Shown piece after piece: positions 1 to 10,392 of a stretch of DNA of 64,000 nucleotides (within the stretch, counting starts at the first letter, position 1; each line of letters opens with the position of its first letter). This stretch comes from Allobosea robiniae. GTDB taxonomy: Bacteria > Pseudomonadota > Alphaproteobacteria > Rhizobiales > Beijerinckiaceae. The notes beneath the pieces are model-generated. The model was not told the DNA's origin, did no database searches, and saw nothing but the letters and a program-made list of their open reading frames with translations. Where the stretch lies: the NCBI RefSeq assembly GCF_900102525.1, contig NZ_FNBZ01000001.1, positions 558,001 through 622,000 on the forward strand, read 5' to 3'. Made by a program: the position numbers and the translations under genes.

Positions 1-1201
1 AGCGGCGAGCGTCGAGAACCGCGACGATCCAGATCGCGAGCCCGCCGAGCGCCAGCGCCGCACCGACCCAGCCGGTCGAGGTCCAGCCGTAGCCAGCGGC
101 GATCGCCATGCCGCCGAGCCAGGGGCCGAGCGCATTGGCGGTGTTGAAGGCGCTGTGATTGAGCGCGGCAGCCAGCGTCTGCGCGTCGTCGGCGACATCC
201 ATCAACCGGGTCTGCAGCATGGCACCGAGCCCGCCGCCGCTGCCGATCATGAAGATGACCAGCGACACCGCCCAGATATTGCCGGCAGCGAAGGGAAAGG
301 CCGCCAGCCAGAAGGCGCTCCAAAGCAGCATGCCCGCGGTTGCGGGAACGAGCGCCCTGTCAGCCGCCCAGCCGGCGACGAGCGTGCCTGCCGTCAGCCC
401 CAGACCGAAGACCGCGAGCACGACCGGGACCAGCGCGGGCGAGACCCCGGTCACCGCCATCAGCGTCGAAGCGAGATAAGCGTAGACGGCGAAGAGCCCG
501 CCGAAGCCGATGGCGCCGGTCGCGAGCGTCAGCCAGACCTGCCGGCGCCTCAGCGCACCGAGCTCCCGCAATGGGCTCGCGCCAGGCTGCACTGCATCGC
601 GCGGCGCAAACAGCGCGATCAGGAGGGCCGTCAGCAAGGCGAGCGCGGAGACGATGGTAAAACCCGAGCGCCAGCCCAGGACCTGCCCCATCCAGCTTGC
701 GACGGGAACGCCGATGATCGTCGCGACCGTCAGACCGAGCATGACGCGCGCCACCGACTGCGCCCGCCGGTTCGGCGCCGAGAGGGAGGCTGCGACCAGC
801 GCCGCGACCCCGAAATAAGCGCCATGCGGCAGCCCGCTCAGGAAACGGAAGACCAGCATCCAGTGATAGTTCGGGGCGAGCGCGCTCAGCCCGTTGCCGA
901 GCGCGAACAGGCCCATCAGCCCGATCAGCAGCGTCCGGCGCGGAATCCGCGCCGCCAGCACCGCGATCAGCGGCGCGCCGACGACGACGCCGAGCGCATA
1001 GACGCTGATGACGTGGCCGGCCGTCGGCTCGTCGACGCCAAGCCCCGCCGAGACGTAAGGCAACAGGCTCATCGCCGCGAATTCGGTGGTGCCGATGGCG
1101 AAGCCGCCCATGGCCAGCGCGAACAGCACCAGCCCCACCGGGACGGGCGTACGGGCGGATACCGGCGCATCCAGGCTGCGATCGTTCGCGGCGAGTGTCA
1201 T
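1..1201 (-). CDS. MFS transporter, DHA1 (AraJ/YdhP-like) family, 3' end outside window
   Basis: About 400 codons are visible from the ATG at 1201. The C-terminal end runs off the left edge, so the gene is partial. The translation (starting MTLAANDRSL) is a chain of hydrophobic helices typical of a 12-helix major facilitator. The charged loop after helix 2 (AARIPRRTLL) is a variant of MFS motif A. An early segment reading GTTEFAAMSLLP resembles AraJ/YdhP-type sugar or drug efflux proteins. It acts in the inner membrane as a proton-driven exporter; the substrate is unknown. It is monocistronic as far as can be seen and divergent from the methyltransferase-like gene. Confidence 0.85.
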   Translation of the reverse strand, partial: MTLAANDRSLDAPVSARTPVPVGLVLFALAMGGFAIGTTEFAAMSLLPYVSAGLGVDEPTAGHVISVYALGVVVGAPLIAVLAARIPRRTLLIGLMGLFALGNGLSALAPNYHWMLVFRFLSGLPHGAYFGVAALVAASLSAPNRRAQSVARVMLGLTVATIIGVPVASWMGQVLGWRSGFTIVSALALLTALLIALFAPRDAVQPGASPLRELGALRRRQVWLTLATGAIGFGGLFAVYAYLASTLMAVTGVSPALVPVVLAVFGLGLTAGTLVAGWAADRALVPATAGMLLWSAFWLAAFPFAAGNIWAVSLVIFMIGSGGGLGAMLQTRLMDVADDAQTLAAALNHSAFNTANALGPWLGGMAIAAGYGWTSTGWVGAALALGGLAIWIVAVLDARR

Positions 1202-1380
1202 GACGGGCTTTCACGGAGAAGCAGGCGCAATGCTGCGCCGCAACATGAGATAGCCATGCAGCATCGACCGATCAACGTCATGCGTGACGATATTTCATGC
1301 AATCAGCGCATATCGTTTTGGCTTCCAGGCGTTCGAGCCGAATGCGCTATAAGGCGGCTTCCCAGACAGGCGAGAGCGAC

Positions 1381-2055
1381 GTGATACCCTGGACCACCCT
1401 CGATACCGCAGCGCTGCCGGACGGCAGCGGCGACCTCCGGCTGAAGCAGCGCGGCAGCGAATTCTCGATCATGCTCGGCAGCAACGAGCTGATGAACAGC
1501 CGGCTCAGCGGCTCGGAGGAGGCGCTGGCGACCCTGGTCTGCGACCGGCTGGGACAGCGCCGGCAGCCGAGCATCCTGATCGGCGGCCTGGGGATGGGCT
1601 TCACCTTGCGGGCCGCGCTCGCCAAGCTGCCTGACGACGCGCAGGTGGAGGTGGCCGAGTTGATCCCCGCCGTCGTCGCCTGGGCGCGGGGGCCGATGGC
1701 CGCAGTCTTCGGCGGCAGCCTCGACGATGCCCGCGTGCAGATGCGTGTCACCGACGTCGCCGCGGCCATCGCGGCCGGCAAAGGGCGCCACGACGCCATC
1801 CTGCTCGATGTCGACAATGGTCCGGAGGGGTTGACCGTGGCCGGCAACGACCAGCTCTACGGGGCGGCGGGGCTGCAGGCCGCCAAAGCCGCGCTGCGGC
1901 CCGGCGGCATTCTCGCGGTCTGGTCCTCGGGGCCGGACCATGGCTTCACCCGGCGGCTGCGCCAGGCCGGCTTCGCCACCGAAGAGGTGACGGCACGCGC
2001 CCGCCGCACCGGCGGCGGGGCGCGCCACGTGATCTGGCTGGCAACCCGGCCCTGA
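1381..2055 (+). CDS. Spermidine synthase-like (SAM-methyltransferase fold) protein
   Basis: 224 residues from a GTG start (VIPWTTLDTAALP). A GGCGAGAG stretch upstream makes this start more likely than in-frame starts at 1297 or 1339. The Rossmann motif ILIGGLGMGFTLR (about residue 60) and the acidic strand AILLDVDNGPEG are typical of the spermine/spermidine synthase-like fold. No polyamine-binding signature could be confirmed, so the substrate is unknown. The 3' end meets the convergent gene at 2072 after 16 bases. Confidence 0.75.
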   Translation: MIPWTTLDTAALPDGSGDLRLKQRGSEFSIMLGSNELMNSRLSGSEEALATLVCDRLGQRRQPSILIGGLGMGFTLRAALAKLPDDAQVEVAELIPAVVAWARGPMAAVFGGSLDDARVQMRVTDVAAAIAAGKGRHDAILLDVDNGPEGLTVAGNDQLYGAAGLQAAKAALRPGGILAVWSSGPDHGFTRRLRQAGFATEEVTARARRTGGGARHVIWLATRP

Positions 2056-2065
2056 AAGGGCCGGG
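2045..2065 (+). terminator. Hairpin over the stop codon of the methyltransferase-like gene
   Basis: A perfect 9-bp stem (CCCGGCCCT / AGGGCCGGG) with a 3-base loop spans the stop codon between two convergent genes. No U-tract follows, so this is a weak or factor-assisted terminator at best. Confidence 0.35.
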
Positions 2066-2071
2066 CCTGTC

Positions 2072-2851
2072 TCAATTGACCTTGCAGAAGCCTTCGCAGG
2101 GAGCGGCGGCCACGACAGAGGCAAATTCCGCAACCGCCTTCTGCGCTTCCGGCTTCAGGGTCGGGCTCACCGCCTGGAGCGCGCCGACGAGGGCGTTGCG
2201 GTCCGGCGGTGCGAGCGCGGCGGCGATGCCCCCGGCATTCTCCGCGAAAGCCTGCGCGATCAGCAGGCGATTCGCATCGCTCAGCCCGGCGCCGCGCAGC
2301 GCCAGCGCCGCGCCGACGACGATCTCCTGCAGGCCGAGCCGCATCTGCCGCAAGCCCTGCGCGCGCGCCTCGGTCTTGTCTTCCTCCTTCAGCCTGAAGG
2401 AGAAATCGTTGATCGCCGACAAGGTGCCGCCGGCCGCCTTGAGCAGGAAGACGCGCGCGCGGGTCAATTCATCCTGGAATTCGACGGCGTTCGCGGCCAG
2501 GTCCGGCTCCTTTCGGCCCTGCCCCGGCTGGAACAGCGCGTAGACCTGAAGGACGCGGGTCTGCTTCTGCACGATATCGTGCAGCGCCGGGAGATCGGCG
2601 GCGCCATAGGGTGCCTTGCCGAGAATCGCCGGCACATTCCAGACATCGGCGAGAACCTTGCCATCGACCGGATCGGACAGGCGCGGCAGAGCTCCCTTGC
2701 CATCGTAGAGCCTGAGCAGCGATTCGACGGAAGCGAGGGCCGCATCCAGATAGGCCTGCCCATTGGCCGGCACTTCTGCACGCGCAGCCGGGGCCAGCAG
2801 GCACAACCCGCTCAGCGCGGCGATCCGCGCGATCGATCGAATCCGAATCAT
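2072..2851 (-). CDS. Conserved hypothetical secreted protein
   Basis: 259 residues with an N-terminal signal peptide (hydrophobic core RIAALSGLCLLAP, cleavage probably after ARA). The mature part is mostly alpha-helical and Ala/Leu-rich, with two cysteines near the C-terminus (PCEGFCKVN). No family was recognised. The start overlaps the stop of the upstream arginase-family gene by 4 bases (ATGA), so the two are translationally coupled. A role linked to that hydrolase is possible but rests only on the coupling. Confidence 0.7.
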   Translation of the reverse strand: MIRIRSIARIAALSGLCLLAPAARAEVPANGQAYLDAALASVESLLRLYDGKGALPRLSDPVDGKVLADVWNVPAILGKAPYGAADLPALHDIVQKQTRVLQVYALFQPGQGRKEPDLAANAVEFQDELTRARVFLLKAAGGTLSAINDFSFRLKEEDKTEARAQGLRQMRLGLQEIVVGAALALRGAGLSDANRLLIAQAFAENAGGIAAALAPPDRNALVGALQAVSPTLKPEAQKAVAEFASVVAAAPCEGFCKVN

Positions 2852-3900
2852 GGTCTTCCTTTTCCCGAAGCGCGCGCCTCAGCCAACAGGCAGAGCTCCG
2901 TAAAGAGCACCTGGGCCGCACATTGCGCCGTATTGCTGGTCGCGTCGTATTGCGGCGCCACCTCTACGACATCCGCGGCGACGATGTCGCGCCCCTTCAG
3001 CGCCCGCAGGATCGCGAGGGCCTCGCGCGGGCTCAAGCCGCCGACTTCCGGCGTCCCGGTGCCGGGCGCGAAGCCGGGATCGAGCGAATCGACGTCGAAG
3101 GAGACATAGGTCGGCCCGTCGCCGATCACGGCCAGCGCCTTGGCGATCACCGCGTCGAGGCCGAGATCGTCGACCTCGTTGGCATGGATCACGGTCATGC
3201 CGGATTCGTAGGAGAACTCCCAGAGATATTCGGCACCGCCGCGGATGCCGATCTGGATGACCCGCTGCGGGTCGAGCACGCCGTCGAGCACAGCCTGCCG
3301 GAACGGCCCGCCATGGTGGAATTTCGAGCCCTCGTAAGGGCCGGAGGTGTCGCAATGGGCGTCGATATGGACCATGCCGACCGGACGCTTCGCGCCGACC
3401 GCCTTCAGGATCGAGTAGGTGATCGAATGGTCGCCGCCGACGGCAAGCGGCGAAACGCCGGCCTCGACGATCGTCCTGAAGGTCGCCTCGATATCCTCGT
3501 GGCAGCTCTCCAGCGAATAGCGCGAGCGGAACGGCACGTCGCCGATATCGGCCGCCTTGAGCATGGTGAAGGGCGCGGAGCCCAGCGCATGGTCCATCGG
3601 CCCCATGCGCTCGATCGCGCGGACGGCGCGCGGGCCCAGGCGTGCGCCGGCGCGGTTGGTGACTCCGAGATCCATGGGCACGCCGATGATCGCGACATCG
3701 AGGCCGCCGAGGCCGGGCGCGGCAAGGGCGTCAGGGCGATAGGGCGCGCCGAGGAAGGTCGCGACATCCGCGAAGGGCCATTTGCGCTGGTCGCCGGTGA
3801 ACTGGCCGGCAGCCACCTTGGCGAAATGCGGGTCGCGGATTTCGCCGCCGCCGCTGCCGGAATAGCGCTCCCGCAGCTTCGCGAGCCTGTCCTGATCCAT
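2848..3900 (-). CDS. speB: Agmatinase / arginase-family ureohydrolase
   Basis: 350 residues. The binuclear Mn2+ motifs of the ureohydrolase family are present in order: GGDHS (about residue 157), DAHCD (about 181) and SFDVDSLDPGFAPG (about 269). Family members cleave a guanidino group to give urea plus an amine. The spacing fits agmatinase or guanidinopropionase better than arginase, but substrate cannot be read from sequence, so the symbol is tentative. Translationally coupled to the downstream secreted protein; an acetyltransferase gene lies 18 bases upstream, so all three may form one operon. Confidence 0.85.
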   Translation of the reverse strand: MDQDRLAKLRERYSGSGGGEIRDPHFAKVAAGQFTGDQRKWPFADVATFLGAPYRPDALAAPGLGGLDVAIIGVPMDLGVTNRAGARLGPRAVRAIERMGPMDHALGSAPFTMLKAADIGDVPFRSRYSLESCHEDIEATFRTIVEAGVSPLAVGGDHSITYSILKAVGAKRPVGMVHIDAHCDTSGPYEGSKFHHGGPFRQAVLDGVLDPQRVIQIGIRGGAEYLWEFSYESGMTVIHANEVDDLGLDAVIAKALAVIGDGPTYVSFDVDSLDPGFAPGTGTPEVGGLSPREALAILRALKGRDIVAADVVEVAPQYDATSNTAQCAAQVLFTELCLLAEARASGKGRP

Positions 3901-3918
3901 ATTTCCCGCTCCGCTTCG

Positions 3919-4446
3919 TCAGCCGGGAATGCGTTCGAGCATCACCACCGGCCCGTTCTGGTAATCGACCTGTCCGAAGCTCTTGTAGCCGAGCTTGTGC
4001 GCCACACGGAAGGAGGCAAGATTCTCGGGCGCAATGATGCAGACGCTGCGCTGCTCGCCATGTGCGGCGGCGAACCAGCGATGCGCAGCCGCCGCCGCCT
4101 CCCCCGCATAGCCCTTGCCCTGCGCCTCGCCGGCCAGAATCCAGCCGGCTTCCGGCGCATTGTCGAAATCCGGGGAGAGACCCCTGCAACCGTCGAACAG
4201 GCCGACCTCTCCGACCAGGGCGCCGCTGCGCTTCTCGACGACCGCGAACATGCCATAGCCGCGCAGGGCCCAGTGGCCGACGATGCGGGTCAGCCGATGC
4301 CAGGCTTCCTCGCGATTGAGCGCCCGGCCGCCGAGAAAGCGGACGATGGCGAGATCGCTGCGCATCGCATGGATCGCTTCGAGATCTCCGATTTCGGGAC
4401 GGCGCAGGCGCAGGTTTTCGGTCTCGATCATGCCCGCTTTAACCAC
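3919..4446 (-). CDS. GNAT N-acetyltransferase, RimJ/RimL type
   Basis: 175 residues; a second in-frame Met (MIETENLRLRRPE) at codon 6 is an equally likely start. It begins with the IETxNLxLR pattern of RimJ/RimL acetyltransferases, has the acetyl-CoA pyrophosphate loop (AQGKGYAGEA, about residue 107) and ends with the usual sheet and helix (ENLASFRVAHKLGYKSFG). The acceptor is unknown. First gene of a likely operon with the ureohydrolase and the secreted protein. Confidence 0.85.
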   Translation of the reverse strand: MVKAGMIETENLRLRRPEIGDLEAIHAMRSDLAIVRFLGGRALNREEAWHRLTRIVGHWALRGYGMFAVVEKRSGALVGEVGLFDGCRGLSPDFDNAPEAGWILAGEAQGKGYAGEAAAAAHRWFAAAHGEQRSVCIIAPENLASFRVAHKLGYKSFGQVDYQNGPVVMLERIPG

Positions 4447-4619
4447 TGCCGCAGAAGCCCGCCAAGATGGGGATGGAAACTAGCCGAAAGTCGCAGGAAT
4501 CGGCGATGAAATCCCTCGCACTTCGAAAATCCATTCGCTACAACCCGATTCCGAACGCCGGGCGGCAGAACCTGTTTCGAAACGCCCGCATCCGCCAAAC
4601 ATCCGAGGAGAATGTCTAG

Positions 4620-5705
<1,086 letters not shown>

Positions 5706-5737
5706 GCGATCAGGCGCCACGACGGCTCATCGACAGG

Positions 5738-5764
5738 AGGCCCGGCGAAAGCCGGGCCTTTTTT
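5738..5764 (+). terminator. Rho-independent terminator of TRAP binding protein copy 1
   Basis: A perfect 9-bp stem (AGGCCCGGC / GCCGGGCCT) with a GAAA loop is followed by a six-T run, 33 bases after the stop codon. Confidence 0.9.
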
Positions 5765-5844
5765 CATCGAAACGGCGGAAACGCGCGGCTTCATCGATCG
5801 CGCTTCGAAAAGGTTCGCAGCCGACTCATGACGAATTTGCATGA

Positions 5845-7044
<1,200 letters not shown>

Positions 7045-7074
7045 TCCAACGGAGCCGTAGCGCGAGGGACACTC

Positions 7075-7097
7075 ACCCCGGCGCAAGCCGGGGTTTT
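7075..7097 (+). terminator. Rho-independent terminator of TRAP binding protein copy 2
   Basis: An 8-bp stem (ACCCCGGC / GCCGGGGT) with a GCAA loop and a short T run, 31 bases after the stop codon. Confidence 0.8.
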
Positions 7098-7182
7098 CTA
7101 TTGGCGGGCCGAGAGCCGGCGGCCTTGCCACAACTGCGCCTTGCTGGCTCAGTAGCAGGGATCGTCGCCCCGGATTCCAGCC

Positions 7183-7566
7183 ATGCTCCGCACTGCCCTT
7201 GCCCTGCTTCTGTCCGGCCTCGCGTCCGCAGCCTCGGCGCAGTCGATCGGCGAACCGCTGCCGCGAAAGCCCGCGCCGCATGAAGCCTACGCCAAGCCCG
7301 CTCCCAAGCCCGGCGCCGCCACCCGCCCCTGCCCCGAATACGGTGCCGGATTCGTCCGGATGGAGGGCTCCGCATTCTGCGTGCGGGCCGGCGGTTCGGT
7401 CCGCGCCGAGTTCGGCAAGAGTTCGCGCAACGGCTACGGCAGCCGGGCCGATGGGCTGGTCTATCTGGAAACCCGGGGAGAGACGGCGCTGGGGCCCGTC
7501 CGCTCGGTCGTCGGGGTGCGCGGCCAGGTCAATCGCGGTCTCGATTCCAGCCCCTTCCGCTACTGA
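7183..7566 (+). CDS. Short secreted protein resembling the N-terminus of Rhizobiales porins
   Basis: 127 residues with a signal peptide (LALLLSGLASAASAQ). The block CPEYGAGFVRMEGSAFCVRAGG strongly resembles the start of rhizobial outer-membrane porins (Porin_2 family), including the paired cysteines and the following RAEFG strand. Full porins are 350-500 residues, whereas this one stops after the first few predicted strands (ending SSPFRY). It is either a truncated porin or a small stand-alone protein of the same design. Codon use looks normal and the frame is intact. Confidence 0.65.
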   Translation: MLRTALALLLSGLASAASAQSIGEPLPRKPAPHEAYAKPAPKPGAATRPCPEYGAGFVRMEGSAFCVRAGGSVRAEFGKSSRNGYGSRADGLVYLETRGETALGPVRSVVGVRGQVNRGLDSSPFRY

Positions 7567-7575
7567 ACCAATCTG

Positions 7576-8202
7576 TCAGCGCAGCAGCCGCGCCACCTCT
7601 TCCCGTAAGGCCGGTACGAGCTCGTCCTCGAACCAGGGATTGCGCTTGAGCCAGGCATTGTTGCGCCAGGACGGGTGCGGCAAAGGCAGGACGCGCGGCA
7701 AGACCGGCCTGGCGAGGATCTCGCGCCAGTTGGCGACGGTGGCGGAGAGATTGGCGGCCTGCTTCGGGCCGAGGTGCCAGTTCTGGGCATAGCGTCCGAT
7801 CGCCAGCACGAGTTCGATCCGGGGAAGCGCCGCGAAGACGCGGGTTCGCCAGGTCGGCGCGCATTCCCGGCGCGGCGGCTTGTCGCCGCCCTTGGCGTCG
7901 AGGCCGGGAAAGCAGAACCCCATCGGCACCACGGCGACCTTCGCCGCATCGTAGAAAATCGTCTCGTCGATGCCGAGCCAGCTCCTGAGGCGCACGCCCG
8001 AGGGGTCGGTGAAGGGCCGGCCGCTGGCATGGACGCGCGTGCCCGGCGCCTGGCCGGCGATGCAGATCCTGGCCGTCACCGATGCCTGGATGACCGGGCG
8101 GGGCTGATGCGGCAGGGGCGGCAGGTAGCGAGGCTCGTCGCGGCAGATGCGGCAGGCACGCAGCTCCGCCAGCACCTCGTCGAGCCGCTCCGTCGCGTTC
8201 AT
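7576..8202 (-). CDS. Uracil-DNA glycosylase family protein
   Basis: 208 residues from MNATERLDEV. This start overlaps the stop of the upstream gene by 4 bases (ATGA), which supports it over a longer reading. The UDG-superfamily catalytic loop reads IAGQAPGTRVHASGRPFTD (about residue 47) and the DNA-binding loop is LPHPSWRNN near the C-terminus. A CxxC pair (CRICRDEP) sits near the N-terminus, but a full four-cysteine iron-sulfur site could not be assigned. Expected to excise uracil or related lesions; not a classical Ung. Last gene of a four-gene overlapping operon. Confidence 0.8.
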   Translation of the reverse strand: MNATERLDEVLAELRACRICRDEPRYLPPLPHQPRPVIQASVTARICIAGQAPGTRVHASGRPFTDPSGVRLRSWLGIDETIFYDAAKVAVVPMGFCFPGLDAKGGDKPPRRECAPTWRTRVFAALPRIELVLAIGRYAQNWHLGPKQAANLSATVANWREILARPVLPRVLPLPHPSWRNNAWLKRNPWFEDELVPALREEVARLLR

Positions 8203-8666
8203 CGGCGCGCCAACCGCGACCGAGCCGGCACCTGCGAGATCAGCCCGTCGCAAACCCAGTCGGATTTCCTCGCGGCGTAGCCGTAGGGATCGCCCTTCTC
8301 GACGCGGGCGAGGCCGTTGATGCGGCCGCTCGGGCGGCTGCGGATGACGATGAGGTCACCGCTGGTCTCGATGGTGAAGCAATAGGTGCGGCGCTTCTCC
8401 TGCGGGCCGTAGTAATAGCAGACGGCGTCCGGGGTCGTGATCCAGCAGGCATCGGTGTTCGGCACGTTGCGATTATGCCCGCTCGCCCGGCCATCGGCGT
8501 GATGATATTCGCTGAACGGCAGGTTGCTGCCGGAATAGCGGCCCGAGACGGTGTTGCCCTCGAAGAGCTGCCTGATCTGCTCGCCGCTCAGTCGCTCGAC
8601 GGCCGCGGCCTGGGCCGCCGCCAGCAGACTCAAGGCAAGAATCGCGAGGCCTGCAAACCGGGACAT
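8199..8666 (-). CDS. Secreted hypothetical protein, paralogue B of a tandem pair
   Basis: 155 residues with a signal peptide (LAILALSLLAAAQAAA). The mature part shares the ordered motifs RLSGE, GNTVSGRY, EYH, DACWIT, CYYYGP, SGDL and CDGLIS with the neighbour at 8666-9133, so the pair arose by tandem duplication. The pattern (a growth-of-product phrase followed by Cys/Trp/Tyr-rich beta strands) recalls DUF995-type small secreted proteins, but this was not confirmed. Starts exactly at the stop of its paralogue and overlaps the glycosylase gene by 4 bases. Confidence 0.75.
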   Translation of the reverse strand: MSRFAGLAILALSLLAAAQAAAVERLSGEQIRQLFEGNTVSGRYSGSNLPFSEYHHADGRASGHNRNVPNTDACWITTPDAVCYYYGPQEKRRTYCFTIETSGDLIVIRSRPSGRINGLARVEKGDPYGYAARKSDWVCDGLISQVPARSRLARR

Positions 8667-9133
8667 CAGCGCCGCGCCAGTTTCCGGCTCATCGGGGGCT
8701 CGGTCCCCCGCGAGATCAGCCCGTCGCAATACCACGGCGTGCCGTTATCGGTATGACCACGGGGATTGCCGGGCTCGATCTTGGCCAGAGCATTGACCAT
8801 GCCGTTGCCGCTGTTGCGCAGGACATAGAGATCGCCGCTCATCTCGACCGAGAAGCAATGCACCGTCCGGTCGCTCTGCGGACCGTAATAATAGCAGATG
8901 CGGTCAGGCTTGGTGATCCAGCAGGCATCGGTATTGGCCTGCCAGCCATTGTGGCCGAGCGCCTGGCCATTCGGGTCGTGATACTCGGTGAAGAAGCCGC
9001 CATTGGTGTAGCGGCCGGAGACCGTGTTGCCGCGAAAGGCACGCTCGATCGCCTCGCCGCTCAGCCTTTCGGCGGCCGACGCCGGAACGGACGAGGCCAG
9101 GGCGGCAAGCAGGGCCAGGACCAGGCGAAGCAT
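8666..9133 (-). CDS. Secreted hypothetical protein, paralogue A of a tandem pair
   Basis: 155 residues with a signal peptide (LVLALLAALASSVPASA). Shares conserved cysteines and the motifs ERLSGE, NTVSGRY, DACWITKPD, ICYYYGP and CDGLISRG with the next gene. The four cysteines at matching positions suggest two disulfides in the periplasm. The start codon overlaps the stop of the glutathione transferase gene by one base. Function unknown; probably envelope-associated. Confidence 0.75.
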   Translation of the reverse strand: MLRLVLALLAALASSVPASAAERLSGEAIERAFRGNTVSGRYTNGGFFTEYHDPNGQALGHNGWQANTDACWITKPDRICYYYGPQSDRTVHCFSVEMSGDLYVLRNSGNGMVNALAKIEPGNPRGHTDNGTPWYCDGLISRGTEPPMSRKLARR

Positions 9134-9744
9134 CAGACCTTCCAGCTCGGCCGGGCCGACAGCGCGCCATGCCAGCGGCGGATATGGACGAAATCCTCCG
9201 GCAGCGGCACGCGCGACGGCTTCATGAAGTCGATGGCGATGCCGGCGGTGATGTCGGCCACCGTCAGGGCCTCGCCGCAGATGAAGGGATTGGCCGCGAG
9301 CTGCAGCTCGATCAGCCAGAGATGGTCGTCCATCTGGTCACGATTGGCTTCGGCCCATTCCGGCACCTGGTCCTCCAGCTCCGCCATCGAGGGGTGGCTG
9401 TGGCGGAAGATCGCGGCGACGCTGGCGAACAGGCCAAGCTCGACGCGCCGGTTCCACATCTCGATGGTGGCTTGTTCCTTCGCATCCCGGCCAAACAATG
9501 GCGGCTGCGGGTGCAGCGCCTCGAGATAGCGGCAGATCGCGATCGTCTCGGCGAGCGCGGTGCCGTCGTCGAGTTCGAGGACGGGTAGGCGCTGGGCGGG
9601 GTTCAGCCTGGTGAAGGCCTCGGTCCGGTGTTCCTTGCGGGCGATGTCGACCGGCACGAGCTCCGGCAGCGGCACACCCTTCTCCGCGAAGAAGATGCGG
9701 ACCCGCCGTGGATTCGGCGCCCGTCCGCCATCATAGAGCTTCAT
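9133..9744 (-). CDS. Glutathione S-transferase
   Basis: 203 residues. The N-terminal thioredoxin-like domain (MKLYDGGRAPNPRRVRIFFAEKG) has the NPRRV phrase where GSTs bind glutathione, followed by the cis-proline loop RLPVLEL and the AETIAICRYLE helix. The C-terminal helical domain includes the conserved LTVADITAG turn. Cytosolic, glutathione-dependent detoxification is expected. First gene of a tightly overlapping operon (GST, two secreted paralogues, uracil-DNA glycosylase). Confidence 0.92.
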   Translation of the reverse strand: MKLYDGGRAPNPRRVRIFFAEKGVPLPELVPVDIARKEHRTEAFTRLNPAQRLPVLELDDGTALAETIAICRYLEALHPQPPLFGRDAKEQATIEMWNRRVELGLFASVAAIFRHSHPSMAELEDQVPEWAEANRDQMDDHLWLIELQLAANPFICGEALTVADITAGIAIDFMKPSRVPLPEDFVHIRRWHGALSARPSWKV

Positions 9745-9840
9745 CGAACAGCCTCCGTGTCGGAGGGCACCCGATCACGACGGCGGCGCAGCGGTCAACC
9801 ATGTTGAGCGTATGCGGCGTGGGCGGACACCGGGAGCGGC

Positions 9841-10293
9841 TCAATCTCCCTTGGTGTCGTGAAAGATGTCCCTGATCGCCTGTTTCACAAGGGCCGGGCA
9901 GCCGGACACCCGGTCGACGCGAGGGTAGTCCACCCCCTCTTCAACGACGAGATCCATGTTGATCGCGTATATCGTATAGAGCTTTCCGTTCGTGTTGGCG
10001 GGAACCAGATTGATCTTGCCGTCAGCCGTCAGGCCTGCCCGGCATTTCTGGTAGGCCCGGATCGCCGTGACGAGCTTGTCGCCTTCCCGGCCAGCACAGG
10101 GCTCGCCGACGGCGATGGATTTGATCGCGGCGTTCAGCTCCGCGAAGGGACTGCGCCTCGCCAGAATCTTGAAAGCAAACTGGATGAACTGGACATCCTC
10201 GCTCTTGTTGGCGCCGTTCAACCCGACCGAGCCGCTCAGATTGAAGATGAATTCGGGGTGGCCGAAGAAATTATAGGTGAACGGCGCGACCAT
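9841..10293 (-). CDS. Hypothetical protein with a possible peptidoglycan-binding-like domain
   Basis: 150 residues, no signal peptide. The order GSVGLNGANKSEDVQFIQFAF, then AIRAYQK, then GLTADGKINL resembles the repeat logic of peptidoglycan-binding domains (DV..VQ, AI..FQ, DG.I.P). The match is loose and no catalytic domain is attached. Base composition is visibly less G+C-rich than in the neighbours (for example around the start codon), which hints at acquisition. Isolated, with about 100 bases of non-coding DNA on each side. Confidence 0.55.
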   Translation of the reverse strand: MVAPFTYNFFGHPEFIFNLSGSVGLNGANKSEDVQFIQFAFKILARRSPFAELNAAIKSIAVGEPCAGREGDKLVTAIRAYQKCRAGLTADGKINLVPANTNGKLYTIYAINMDLVVEEGVDYPRVDRVSGCPALVKQAIRDIFHDTKGD

Positions 10294-10392
10294 GTTTCAA
10301 TCCTCCCAGCCCGGCGCTTCCGCCTGATCGGAAGATCGCAACTGGCGCGGAACAGGACGTCCGTCATTTGAACGATTTGCGATGGGCTCTTC

